DNA of 64,000 nucleotides from Runella rosea. GTDB lineage: Bacteria; Bacteroidota; Bacteroidia; Cytophagales; Spirosomataceae. The position numbers were made by a program, and so were the translations under genes. The DNA is taken from NCBI RefSeq assembly GCF_003325355.1, contig NZ_CP030850.1, forward strand, positions 3,906,001 to 3,970,000, in the 5' to 3' direction. Of the stretch, positions 35,159 through 44,068 are shown piece after piece (the stretch's first letter is position 1; every line of letters starts with the position of its first letter). The notes under the pieces are model-generated. The model was not told the DNA's origin. It did no database searches and saw only the letters and a list, made by a program, of their open reading frames with translations.

Positions 35159-36625
35159 ATGAATATTAAATACGATAAAAACCTCGGTACCAAACAAAAA
35201 GCCCTTCGCATCAATTTAGACCGGCGTATTTATGGCTCTTTTGCCGAAATCGGCGCAGGGCAGGATACTGCAGCCAATTTTTTTAAGGCAGGCGGCGCTT
35301 CAGGAACCATCGCTAAGACTATGTCGGCCTATGACATGAAATTCAGCGATGAAATTTACGGCCCTGAGCCAAGTGGTCGCTACGTGGTTGAATCGCGATT
35401 AATGAAAATGATTCAACACGAGTACGACCTTGTGGAGCAACGACTCGCCGAAAAACGTGGTGCCGACAGTTTATTTTTTGCTTTTGCCAATACCGTCGTT
35501 GCCCTCAATTACCAGAAAAGCAATGAAGGTCATGGCTGGCTTGGTCTGCGGTTTCAGCTTACTCCCCGCGCTCCCTACAACGATGTGGTTATCCACATTA
35601 AAATGCTTGATAACGACAGCATTCTGCAACAGCAGGCCTTGGGAATCATCGGCGTCAACTTGATTTATGGCTGTTTTTTTTACCATAAATCACCCGAAAC
35701 TCTTTTGATTTCTTTGATGGACGACCTCAGCCCTGACCGTATCCAAATTGACATGATTCGTGTTCAGGGACCTGATTTTCAAAAAGTTGACAATCGGCTC
35801 ATGAGCCTTTACCTCGTCAAACACGGGTTTACCGAAGTAGCGATGTTTGGCCCTGATGGCCACGTTTTACAACCGTCGGAAGCACTTTATAAGAAAAATA
35901 TTTTACTCTTGCGTGGACGCTTGCGGCCCATCACCAATGTACACGTAGATATGCTACGCAACGGCCTCAAGCAGTTCAAGGCAGAACCTGACGTGGACGA
36001 AAAAAAAGTGATTATGGTGGCTGAACTCACGCTTCACAACCTGCGCGGAGGCGATCAGGACATCAACGAAAAAGACTTTCTGGACCGCGTGGATATTCTC
36101 ATTTCGTTGGGACAAACCGTACTGATTTCAAACTACTACGAATATCATCGTTTGGTAGCTTTTCTGGCAAAAACAACTCGCCTCAAAATCGGACTGGTGT
36201 TGGGGATTCCTAATTTAGAATACATTTTTGAAGAAAGTTACTACCAAAAACTACCGGGCGGAATCTTGGAGTCGTTTTCGACTTTATTCAGCCGAAATGT
36301 CAAACTCTTTGTTTATCCAACTTTCAAAGACGGAAGGCTTTCTACCTGTCAAAACTTTGCGTTGCCCACCAATCTACAACCCCTTTTTAACTTCCTACTT
36401 TGCAACGACAAAATCGAAGACATTCGTGATTTCGATGAAGATAATCTCCGAATCTCAACCGATAGTGTGTTAGACCTTATCAAACGCGGCGAACCTGGCT
36501 GGGAGGATAAAGTGCCCGTCGAAGTTGCTCAAATGATCAAGGATAAATGTTTGTTTGGATTTCCCTGCGTGGTATTTGAACCCAAACAAGCAGCACACAT
36601 CCATCAGGCAGTGGGGAATTTATAA
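35159..36625 (+). CDS. Conserved Bacteroidota protein of unknown function, 488 residues
   Basis: The start at ATG 35159 (MNIKYDKNLGTKQKALRIN) is preferred over the frame open from 35102. I recognise this as a protein conserved in Cytophagales that carries conflicting automatic names (nicotinate-nucleotide adenylyltransferase, TonB-dependent receptor), none of which the sequence supports: there is no HIGH-type nucleotidyltransferase motif and no signal peptide or beta-barrel signature. Conserved-looking stretches are YGSFAEIGAGQDTAANFF, KAGGASGTIAKTMSAYDM and GQTVLISNYYEYHRL. It appears cytoplasmic and mixed alpha/beta. The next gene follows by 37 bases. Confidence 0.8.
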   Translation: MNIKYDKNLGTKQKALRINLDRRIYGSFAEIGAGQDTAANFFKAGGASGTIAKTMSAYDMKFSDEIYGPEPSGRYVVESRLMKMIQHEYDLVEQRLAEKRGADSLFFAFANTVVALNYQKSNEGHGWLGLRFQLTPRAPYNDVVIHIKMLDNDSILQQQALGIIGVNLIYGCFFYHKSPETLLISLMDDLSPDRIQIDMIRVQGPDFQKVDNRLMSLYLVKHGFTEVAMFGPDGHVLQPSEALYKKNILLLRGRLRPITNVHVDMLRNGLKQFKAEPDVDEKKVIMVAELTLHNLRGGDQDINEKDFLDRVDILISLGQTVLISNYYEYHRLVAFLAKTTRLKIGLVLGIPNLEYIFEESYYQKLPGGILESFSTLFSRNVKLFVYPTFKDGRLSTCQNFALPTNLQPLFNFLLCNDKIEDIRDFDEDNLRISTDSVLDLIKRGEPGWEDKVPVEVAQMIKDKCLFGFPCVVFEPKQAAHIHQAVGNL

Positions 36626-36635
36626 GAGATTGTCT

Positions 36636-36643
36636 TAACTTTG
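36636..36643 (+). promoter_or_regulatory. Putative -7 element before the repeat-protein gene
   Basis: TAACTTTG matches TAnnTTTG, 19 bases before the ATG at 36663. The -33 region is weak; the distance leaves a short leader. Confidence 0.45.
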
Positions 36644-36662
36644 CGGGTCAATCGGAAGAGGT

Positions 36663-38519
36663 ATGTATCATAAATTCATTATTAGTTGTTTCGTGGTGAC
36701 TTGGACGAGTCTCGGGCTGTGGTTAGGGAATGAAAATATCGGCCAATTGAACTCCACTCAAAACGCCTTGCGTGCAGATACGATTCGCAAAGACACGCTT
36801 AAGCCCACGCTCCTTGGCTTGCAGCGTGACACGACTTTCAAGCCAGATACGGTGATTAAAACCGAGGTTCGTATCGGTGACCTCTCCTACTTGTCAGTTT
36901 GTCCGGGGAGTCCCGTTCTGATTCCTTTTACAACCGCCGGGACTTTTAAAGAAGACAATAAATTCATTGTCCAGATAACCAATGCTTCGGGTAAGTTTAT
37001 CAACCTTTCTGAGCCTGTAAAAGAAGGTCCAGTTGCAGTCACTCTGCCAACCAATCGCTCGGGGAGTGTATTAGTTAGGGTCGTATCCACCAATCCTGAA
37101 ATTATTAGTAAACCTACGAGACTGACGATTTTGCCCTTGCCTCACGCCCGCATGGAGCTGATTGACGGCAGTACAAATACCAAAATCGGCCCAGGACAAG
37201 CCGCCTCCTACCGCGTGATGCTCACAGGTGCTGCCCCTTGGTCGTTTACCGTTTCTGACGGTACTACGGTCACTAATACGTTAGTGAATCCGTTTACGGC
37301 GCAAGTGGCTCCCGAGCAAACGAGTTCTTTTAAAGTAACAAGCGTCAATAATACCTGCGGAAGCGGCACCACCTCAGGCGAAGTTGTGGTTCAGGTAAGT
37401 CAGGATACACTCCCCGTCATTGCCCTCAAGGCCATTCCTCGCGTCGGTTTTAGGCTTTGTACCGCCACACCTTTTCAAATTAATTTCAGTGCAACGGGAA
37501 AATACGAGGCTGGCAACGGTTTCATCGTTCAATTGAGCGATACGACTGGGCAGAATTTTAAGAATATTTCCGAGTTGATTCCGCAAAGCCCCATCATGGC
37601 CAAAACACCTGCAGGCTTAGAGCCAGGGATTTATAAACTGCGCGTTGTTTCGACCTTTCCGACCATCATGAGCGACACCGTCGACGTGGCTATTTCGGCC
37701 CCTGCCAAAACAGTTTTACGACGCGATACACTTCAAATCGCCGAAGGTGAATCCACCAACCTAACCTTGGATTTCAGCGGTGGAGGACCTTGGTTTGTAT
37801 TGCTTTCGGATGGAACCTACCAAAATGACATTCGGACAACCCCTTATACCGTAAAAGTATCACCGCTTAACCCCACGGCATACACAATCACCTCAGCTGG
37901 TGGATTTTGCGGCGTAGGCGATTTGTCGGGAACGGCATTTGTTAACGTAAAAATACCACCGCCAACGATTGCCACTGGAAATTTATCAGATAAAACGATT
38001 TGTTCGGGCACTGAAATTACGGTTCCTTTCAGTACCACTGGTCGTTTCAACAACGCCAATAAATTCTTGGTACAAATCAAAGATACAAGCGGGCGTTGGG
38101 TGTATTTACCCACCATCGGCGGCACTAGTTCACTACGGGCCAAGATTTTGCCACCCTACTTAAAAGACACACTTTCAACACAACAGGTACGAGTTATTTC
38201 TACCGACCCACTCATTGAAGGAACCCCAACTACCCTTCAAGTGATGATGCCCAACGCAGCCCAAGCCCTCGTGACGGGCGGGGCCGTTATTCGTCCCGGT
38301 GGAGCGGCACGCCTGCGCGTATCGTTCAAAAATGGACTCCCTCCTTGGTCATTTGTGCTTTCTGACGGCACGACTATCAACGGAACATTTATTAATCCGT
38401 ACCAACTCACGGTAAATCCCCGCACCACAACCGAGTATAAAGTTGTGATGGTCAACAATACTTGTGGTACCGGAACCACGGACACGGTACCAGCGGTCAT
38501 TCGAGTGGAAACGAATTAA
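36663..38519 (+). CDS. Secreted protein with three paired Ig-like repeats
   Basis: A 618-residue exported protein with an N-terminal hydrophobic signal (KFIISCFVVTWTSLGLWLG). Two module types alternate three times. Module A, for example VCPGSPVLIPFTTAGTF then KFIVQITNASGKF, recurs near residues 75, 260 and 440. Module B, for example PWSFTVSDGTT then VNNTCGSGTTSG, recurs near 190, 375 and 560. Each module has a pair of cysteines or one conserved Cys (CPGS, CTAT, CSGT; TCGSG, FCGVG, TCGTG). The pattern suggests six beta-sandwich domains on the cell surface. No C-terminal sorting tail is visible. The function, perhaps adhesion or glycan binding, is not known. Confidence 0.78.
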   Translation: MYHKFIISCFVVTWTSLGLWLGNENIGQLNSTQNALRADTIRKDTLKPTLLGLQRDTTFKPDTVIKTEVRIGDLSYLSVCPGSPVLIPFTTAGTFKEDNKFIVQITNASGKFINLSEPVKEGPVAVTLPTNRSGSVLVRVVSTNPEIISKPTRLTILPLPHARMELIDGSTNTKIGPGQAASYRVMLTGAAPWSFTVSDGTTVTNTLVNPFTAQVAPEQTSSFKVTSVNNTCGSGTTSGEVVVQVSQDTLPVIALKAIPRVGFRLCTATPFQINFSATGKYEAGNGFIVQLSDTTGQNFKNISELIPQSPIMAKTPAGLEPGIYKLRVVSTFPTIMSDTVDVAISAPAKTVLRRDTLQIAEGESTNLTLDFSGGGPWFVLLSDGTYQNDIRTTPYTVKVSPLNPTAYTITSAGGFCGVGDLSGTAFVNVKIPPPTIATGNLSDKTICSGTEITVPFSTTGRFNNANKFLVQIKDTSGRWVYLPTIGGTSSLRAKILPPYLKDTLSTQQVRVISTDPLIEGTPTTLQVMMPNAAQALVTGGAVIRPGGAARLRVSFKNGLPPWSFVLSDGTTINGTFINPYQLTVNPRTTTEYKVVMVNNTCGTGTTDTVPAVIRVETN

Positions 38520-38527
38520 GAAGAAAA

Positions 38528-39271
38528 TTATTTCTGCGTTTTTTTGCGATAATCACCGCGCGAAAACGTTTTTTCAATGAAGCAATACATCAGAATAAAG
38601 AAATAGCGACTGCCCATTTCTTTGATTTTCAGCTTTGACTCCCCGTATTTTCGGTTGGTCCAGCTATTGGGGACGATGGCAAATGAATAGCCTCGTACAA
38701 TGGTTTTGAGCGGTAGTTCAACCGTGAGGTTAAAGTGGGCAGAAAGAAAGGGTTTCAATCCTTCCATCGTTTCTCTTTTATAAAGCTTAAACGCATTGGT
38801 TGTATCGTTGTACTTAACGCCCATAAAGAGCCGTATGATAAAATTTGCCATCCGGTTAATTACTTTCTTGACCGTTGGATAATCGTATACCTTGCCACCT
38901 TTGCTCCAGCGCGTACCGAAAACTGCATCATAATTCCCCTCAACCATTTTCTTATAAAACTTCACTAAATCTTCGGGGTCGTCCGACAGGTCTGCCATAA
39001 AAACCGCCACACAATCGCCCGAAAAACGTTCTAAGCCATAGCGCACCGCATAACCAAACCCGTTGGGCCCAAGATTCGTTTCGTAAACCAACGTTGGAAT
39101 TTCTTTTGACAAATTTGCCAATACCTCTAACGTATTGTCTTTAGAGTTATCATTTGTCACCCAAATCTCGTGGGGCACAGCATGTTTAGACAAAGTTGCG
39201 TACAGAGTCTGCAACGTTTGTGGTAAAGATTCCTGTTCGTTATAGGCGGGAATGACAACGCTAAGCTTCAT
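38528..39271 (-). CDS. Family 2 glycosyltransferase, DPM1-like
   Basis: A 247-residue GT2 enzyme. The N-terminal SVVIPAYNEQESLPQTLQTL begins the nucleotide-sugar site, VTNDNSKDNT is the second block, and FMADLSDDPEDLVKF holds the metal-binding DxSDD. The size and DDP motif are like dolichyl-phosphate-mannose synthases, which load a sugar onto a polyprenyl phosphate, so a lipid-linked sugar donor is likely. It is the last gene of the minus-strand glycan island and is convergent with the repeat-protein gene (8-base gap). Confidence 0.88.
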   Translation of the reverse strand: MKLSVVIPAYNEQESLPQTLQTLYATLSKHAVPHEIWVTNDNSKDNTLEVLANLSKEIPTLVYETNLGPNGFGYAVRYGLERFSGDCVAVFMADLSDDPEDLVKFYKKMVEGNYDAVFGTRWSKGGKVYDYPTVKKVINRMANFIIRLFMGVKYNDTTNAFKLYKRETMEGLKPFLSAHFNLTVELPLKTIVRGYSFAIVPNSWTNRKYGESKLKIKEMGSRYFFILMYCFIEKTFSRGDYRKKTQK

Positions 39272-39355
39272 TTAGTGGCGGAATGACCGGGAGGCCGGTG
39301 CGATTAGGGAATTGTTAAATTAATGACCGTGAGGGCAAAATTGGTTTGTTTTGCT

Positions 39356-40171
39356 TTAATTTCCAATTTCTTCTACTAACTGGTCGTATTTTCGGAGCGT
39401 TTCTTGCACAATATCATTGTATTTATAAGACAGCCATTCATTGACATCGGCAAACATCTGGCGGCGATTACGGAGAAAATAAGCATTTGTTACGGCATGA
39501 ATGTTACTTAAACCACCGTGGTGTTTTCGATAGTTCCCCATTACTTCGGGAATATAACCGATGCATCCCCGTGCTGCCAATTGAATCACCAACGCCCAAT
39601 CGCCAGCGGCGGCCCGATGGTGCCAATCGGCAAACTCTTCTTCCCGAAAAAAATTGCGATACATCAGACTGGCAGTACCTACAAACCAACGGTCTTCCAA
39701 TAAATCTTCAATCCCCGAAATCAACTTTTGTGTTTTGGGGTTAAATGAATGGCTTTCCGAGCCATCCTCATAAATTACCTCTAAATCGTGGTGGCAAATG
39801 GCAAAGTCGTGGTGGGCTTCCAAAAAATCAACCTGTTTTTGAAGTTTAAACGGGTCGGTCCAGTAGTCATCTCCTTCGCAAAGCGCCACATATTGGCCCT
39901 TACAGGCTTTTAACAAAAAGAGAACGTTGTTGCGCCCTCCAAATTCTTTGGGCTCTTGAGGACCTAAATTTTGGGGATGAAGATAGGCACGAATTTTATC
40001 AGGAAAACGCTGGGCATATTCTTCAATGATGGCTGGGGCTGAGTCAGTCGATGCATCGTCGCCGACAACAATCTCAAATGCAAAATCGGTTTGCTGCATG
40101 AGCGCCCCATCAAGCATCTGAGCAATGTATTTTTCATGGTTGTAGGTAGGAACGCAGACGCTTACTTTCAT
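39356..40171 (-). CDS. Family 2 glycosyltransferase, paralogue A
   Basis: A 271-residue cytoplasmic GT2 enzyme: SVCVPTYNHEKYIAQMLDGAL, GDDASTDSAPAII and ALCEGDDYWTDPFKLQKQ, the latter holding the DDY/DxD-type metal motif followed by W. The domain organisation and several motifs (VCVPTYNHE, VVGDDAST, DYWTDP) are shared with the gene at 40168, so the two look like a tandem duplication. It overlaps that gene by four bases (ATGA). The sugar and acceptor are unknown. Confidence 0.9.
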   Translation of the reverse strand: MKVSVCVPTYNHEKYIAQMLDGALMQQTDFAFEIVVGDDASTDSAPAIIEEYAQRFPDKIRAYLHPQNLGPQEPKEFGGRNNVLFLLKACKGQYVALCEGDDYWTDPFKLQKQVDFLEAHHDFAICHHDLEVIYEDGSESHSFNPKTQKLISGIEDLLEDRWFVGTASLMYRNFFREEEFADWHHRAAAGDWALVIQLAARGCIGYIPEVMGNYRKHHGGLSNIHAVTNAYFLRNRRQMFADVNEWLSYKYNDIVQETLRKYDQLVEEIGN

Positions 40172-41139
40172 CGAGATGATTCTTTCAAACGGTGGGGCAA
40201 CAGCGCAAAAAAACTATACACCTGCAACAGCCACTTGGGCAAAATATAGTCGCGAATTGTCTCTTTTGTGGTCTCTTTATCGGGCTTTCCCAGATACAAG
40301 TATTTTAACGCCAATCCAGCCCGTTGAAAATACCGCTTTTGGTATTGGCGAGCATCCAACAACATACGATAATAGCGGGCAATGTTTCGTTTGAGCAACG
40401 CATCGTATTGGCGACCAAGTTCTTTATTGATTCCTTCATACATCCGAATACGGTTGTATAAAAATCGAGCATCCTGATAATGATCCCTAAAACTAGCACC
40501 GCCCCGGTTTTTACGATATACCGACATAACACCTGGCACATAACCGATTGGCCCCTGTTTTGCCAAAATCACATAGCGTGGAATATCCCCACTGGTTGAT
40601 TGCAAGAACCAGTCAGGATAGTGCATAAGCCCGTTTTTAAACATCACCGCGGAGGTGGCCATAAACCAAATTTCATCCTCCCCCACGAGGTCTTCAACGC
40701 TAATAACGGCTTTTTGATCGGGCGGATTCAACACATGAGATGAGCTACCATCTTCGTAGGTAATTAATGCATTATGAAAACAGGCCGAAAAATCGGGATG
40801 AGCTTCCATAAAGTCAACCTGCTTCTGAAGCTTCGAGGTATCGGTCCAGTAATCGTCGCCATCCATGGGAGCGATGTAGCGCCCTTGGGCCAGTTTGAGG
40901 GTTTCTATTGTATTGAAAAGGCCATTTTGACCCAAATTTTTGGAGTGCAAAACAGCCTTTACTTGGTTTGGATATTTGTCCTGATATGCTTGAATCACTT
41001 CTTGCGCACCATCTGTTGAGCAATCGTCGCCCACTAAAATTTCAAAATCGAAATCAGTTTCCTGAGCAAGGGCACTATCTATGGCCTTACCGATGAAATT
41101 CTTTTGGTTGTACGTAAGAATCGCGACGCTTACTTTCAT
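40168..41139 (-). CDS. Family 2 glycosyltransferase, paralogue B
   Basis: A 323-residue GT2 enzyme: SVAILTYNQKNFIGKAIDSAL, VGDDCSTDGAQEVI and APMDGDDYWTDTSKLQKQVDF. It is the closest relative of its downstream neighbour at 39356 (the same DYWTDxxKLQKQVDFxEAH block) but has a longer C-terminus. It overlaps both neighbours by four bases, so translation is coupled through three genes. Two such enzymes with one ancestor usually add successive sugars to one acceptor. Confidence 0.9.
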   Translation of the reverse strand: MKVSVAILTYNQKNFIGKAIDSALAQETDFDFEILVGDDCSTDGAQEVIQAYQDKYPNQVKAVLHSKNLGQNGLFNTIETLKLAQGRYIAPMDGDDYWTDTSKLQKQVDFMEAHPDFSACFHNALITYEDGSSSHVLNPPDQKAVISVEDLVGEDEIWFMATSAVMFKNGLMHYPDWFLQSTSGDIPRYVILAKQGPIGYVPGVMSVYRKNRGGASFRDHYQDARFLYNRIRMYEGINKELGRQYDALLKRNIARYYRMLLDARQYQKRYFQRAGLALKYLYLGKPDKETTKETIRDYILPKWLLQVYSFFALLPHRLKESSR

Positions 41140-41978
41140 TGTACTGCCGGGGCTGGTGAAGACGCAAAAACCGTTTCCAACTGTTCCACTGACGGGAAGT
41201 TTGGCGTAACCAATTCAGCTTCTGGTTTGTAAATATATGCCATCGGGTATCCCCTTTCAATAAAAGTAGGCTCGGCTAAGTTATTGAAACGTAGTTGTAC
41301 CGACCAACGAATGTTGCGGGTAATATTATTTCCCGATTGGTGTACCAGAAAAGCCGAGAAAATCAACAAATCTCCTAGCTGAAACTCTGTTTGTATAAAA
41401 TCCTCGTCTTTCAAGTCGGCCGTAATTCCTCCCTGATAGCCTGAAGTAGTTGATTCCAACAATCCCGTTTTATGACTGCGTGGAATAACCTGCAAAGCAC
41501 CTAAATCCGCACCAGCATCCACCATCGGAAACCAGATAACAGTGCTATCTAGCGAGCCTTGGCCCGTTCTCCAGTCTTGGTGGGCGTCGAGTTTCCAGTG
41601 TTTGCTACCATCTTTTGACAAAAAACGACTGTTGAATTGCATGGCTGGACGAGCCCCAATAACGGGTTGATCAATACCAACTTCTTTTAGCAAATCACTG
41701 ATTTTTTCGCTGACCGCAAAACGGTGAAGCGACAGGCTGTGTTGAACTGTCACACCTGTATTGCGAAAAGCTGGAAAGTCTTTTTCAAAAAACTCAAACA
41801 TTGCACTTTCAAACTCATCTCGATTGTCAATATCAACCACACGGCCTGTTACACGCTTGATTTGAACAGCAAATATTTCACGAGCCTCACGGTAAATATT
41901 TTCTACCACGCTCTTGTCTAAGAAATTACGAAGGAGTAAAAAACCCTCTTGGCGAAACTGCTCTGCTAATGTTGCCAT
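41136..41978 (-). CDS. Phytanoyl-CoA dioxygenase-like Fe(II)/2-oxoglutarate oxygenase
   Basis: A 280-residue protein of the PhyH family, which uses Fe(II) and 2-oxoglutarate to hydroxylate a substrate. The metal motif HQDWRTGQG (H-x-D), the distal His in SAFLVHQSGNNITRN and the 2-oxoglutarate Arg in RWSVQLRF are all in place. It overlaps the glycosyltransferase gene downstream by four bases. In glycan islands such oxygenases often hydroxylate a lipid or sugar; the target is unknown. Confidence 0.88.
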   Translation of the reverse strand: MATLAEQFRQEGFLLLRNFLDKSVVENIYREAREIFAVQIKRVTGRVVDIDNRDEFESAMFEFFEKDFPAFRNTGVTVQHSLSLHRFAVSEKISDLLKEVGIDQPVIGARPAMQFNSRFLSKDGSKHWKLDAHQDWRTGQGSLDSTVIWFPMVDAGADLGALQVIPRSHKTGLLESTTSGYQGGITADLKDEDFIQTEFQLGDLLIFSAFLVHQSGNNITRNIRWSVQLRFNNLAEPTFIERGYPMAYIYKPEAELVTPNFPSVEQLETVFASSPAPAVQ

Positions 41979-42086
41979 TTTACTTATTTGTTTGGTTTAA
42001 CACCCAATTCTAACACACAACTCCTTTTGAAATAATGACATTGGTCAAAAATCAAAAGGTAAAATTACAACAATCGTTCCAATCCT

Positions 42087-43022
42087 TTAATCTTCCCATA
42101 CCGCATACCCAAAGCCTGCCGCACCAAAGCCATTGCCATTGTAAAGCAAGTACTTTTTGCCATTATGGGTATAGTAATTTGCATAATCAATCATCTGATA
42201 ATCAAAATCTTCTGGATTTTCAGACTTATGAATTCCGACCAAATTATCCTTCCGCTCCCAATGCTCTCCATCAACCGACTCGGCGTATCCGAGGCGATAA
42301 CTTTGATTGCGGTCGGTACGATAATCGCGGGTATGACGATACGAATAGTACATTTTGTAGATTCCGTCTTCTTTAAAAACGCTCGGACGACCTACTGCGT
42401 GTAAAAAATCGTCAAAATCTAGGGTAGGCACATCGCTGATTTTCCAGTGAATACCGTCGGTCGACGTTGCTGACTGCCCCCGGTAATAAGGTTCTGGATA
42501 GCCATGTATGTACTCACATTTGTGTCCCGAAATGTACCACATCCGCCACGTGCCATCGTCTTCACGAATGACTGACGGTTGAGCGGCCCACAACGGATTT
42601 TCAATGCTGCGGTCCATGATAGGTCCTCTAAACATTTTGGTAAAAGAAAGCCCTCCGTCATGACTTACGGCTAATCCCATCGAAAGCCGGTATGAGTTCC
42701 ACGTACGGTTCCAACCCGTATAATACAGCCAAATATCGCCGTTGGGCATATCGACAAACCACGCAGGCATCGCCCCTGTTTCATCGTATTCTCCCGGACC
42801 GCCAAGCTCCAGTACTGGACGGTCATGGATGTATAATATCTTGGTAGGGTCCTCGTAATCAACATCAATAAAGGTGGGACGTGAATACCCATTATCGTCG
42901 CGCGAGGAAAAATATACCCGTAAAAAATCGGGATGCTTGTATGCAAACGGTACCTGTGCGTGCGAGCGACTGTGCGCCAACGAACCATCAGGTTTATAAA
43001 TTACTCCTTTTTTTTGCCACAT
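42087..43022 (-). CDS. Five-bladed beta-propeller protein (GH43/GH32-clan fold)
   Basis: A 311-residue protein made of repeated blades: PFAYKHPDFLRVYFSSRDD, NGDIWLYYTGWNRTWNSYR, DDGTWRMWYISGH, EDGIYKMYYSYRHTRDY and NGKKYLLYNGNGFG. The pattern matches glycoside-hydrolase clan families 43/32/130 and related transferases. No signal peptide is present, so it works in the cytoplasm, which speaks against polymer degradation and for a role in making or trimming a precursor. I cannot identify the catalytic acid pair with certainty. Confidence 0.72.
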   Translation of the reverse strand: MWQKKGVIYKPDGSLAHSRSHAQVPFAYKHPDFLRVYFSSRDDNGYSRPTFIDVDYEDPTKILYIHDRPVLELGGPGEYDETGAMPAWFVDMPNGDIWLYYTGWNRTWNSYRLSMGLAVSHDGGLSFTKMFRGPIMDRSIENPLWAAQPSVIREDDGTWRMWYISGHKCEYIHGYPEPYYRGQSATSTDGIHWKISDVPTLDFDDFLHAVGRPSVFKEDGIYKMYYSYRHTRDYRTDRNQSYRLGYAESVDGEHWERKDNLVGIHKSENPEDFDYQMIDYANYYTHNGKKYLLYNGNGFGAAGFGYAVWED

Positions 43023-43106
43023 AATTTATCGGTATTTGTCCTGCTAAAAGCGCCTAAAATCTAACTAACACGATTCTTAGAAGGCTCTTCCAGGCTGACA
43101 AAACAT

Positions 43107-43988
43107 TTATTTTGAACTTCCTTCCGCACGAATACGCCAGTTATCAATAAAATCTTTGCCCGGAATCGGCAACTCAACGTCAATTTCAGGCGCTTTCGCC
43201 GCTACGGTATACTCCATCACGTAGAAGCAATTCCCAAAAATGTAATGAAGCTTGAAATTTTCAACGGTCGCCGGCAAATCTTCGTACGGTATTTCTGCCC
43301 GGAAGAGTGGGTTGGCTTTCCAAAGAATCTCGTAGGTCGGTTGATTACGCAACCAAGGAGCCATGCTTTCATCTCCGATAACCACCTTACCGCCTACTTT
43401 CACCACGCGTGTAAGTTCAGCAAACGCTTTTTTACGCTCTGAGAAAGTGTTGATACCACCAAAGTGAAATACCGAGTCAAAGGTTCCGTCGGCAAAGGGC
43501 AAATAAGAGCCATTTCCTAGAAAAAAATGAACATCTACGTCTTTTGGTTGCAGTTTTTGCGTAGCCAGACGCAACATATTGGGCGATAAATCTGACAACA
43601 CTGCCGTGCCACCAGGGCTAATTTGGTCGATAATCAAAGCCGAATCTTTGCCAGTTCCCGCTCCCACTTCCAACACCGTTTGCCCAGGTTTAAGCCCCAT
43701 CAAACCAATCATAAATTCACGCGTAGCGGCTTCGTCGGAGTGATTGAGGGTTTCAAACACCCACGACACGCCACGGTCATAGCGCTGATAGGCTTGGTCG
43801 TACAGGTATTGCTCGCGGGCATCGTCTTCAAACAATTCGCGCGGATGAACCATATCTACAATTCCCGAATCCAATACTGGATAAATGGTACCATCGGGAG
43901 CGGTAAGAGATAAGCCATTGTCGGCTACTTTCAGCGGTTCTCCTGTTTTTGGGGAAACCAGCGATTCGAGGAATTGATTATGTGTCAT
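43107..43988 (-). CDS. SAM-dependent methyltransferase with Trm112-like N-terminus
   Basis: A 293-residue protein. The N-terminal 50 residues (LVSPKTGEPLKVADNGLSLTA) resemble the Trm112-like domain but without zinc cysteines. A class I methyltransferase follows: VLEVGAGTGKDSALI (motif I), VLSDLSPNML (motif II), and DSVFHFGGINTFSERKKAF. It lies between a membrane glycosyltransferase and the propeller gene on the same strand. A sugar or lipid methylation is plausible. Confidence 0.85.
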   Translation of the reverse strand: MTHNQFLESLVSPKTGEPLKVADNGLSLTAPDGTIYPVLDSGIVDMVHPRELFEDDAREQYLYDQAYQRYDRGVSWVFETLNHSDEAATREFMIGLMGLKPGQTVLEVGAGTGKDSALIIDQISPGGTAVLSDLSPNMLRLATQKLQPKDVDVHFFLGNGSYLPFADGTFDSVFHFGGINTFSERKKAFAELTRVVKVGGKVVIGDESMAPWLRNQPTYEILWKANPLFRAEIPYEDLPATVENFKLHYIFGNCFYVMEYTVAAKAPEIDVELPIPGKDFIDNWRIRAEGSSK

Positions 43989-44068
43989 TATGTATTACTA
44001 TTCAAGATTCAAAATTAGCGTAACTTTCATAAAGTTAGCGCAAAAGTCAGCGGTTAACATTTTCAAAT

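Noticed and set aside
35159-36625. Nicotinate-nucleotide adenylyltransferase or TonB-dependent receptor
   Set aside because: No nucleotidyltransferase HxGH motif, no signal peptide and no barrel or plug features were found.
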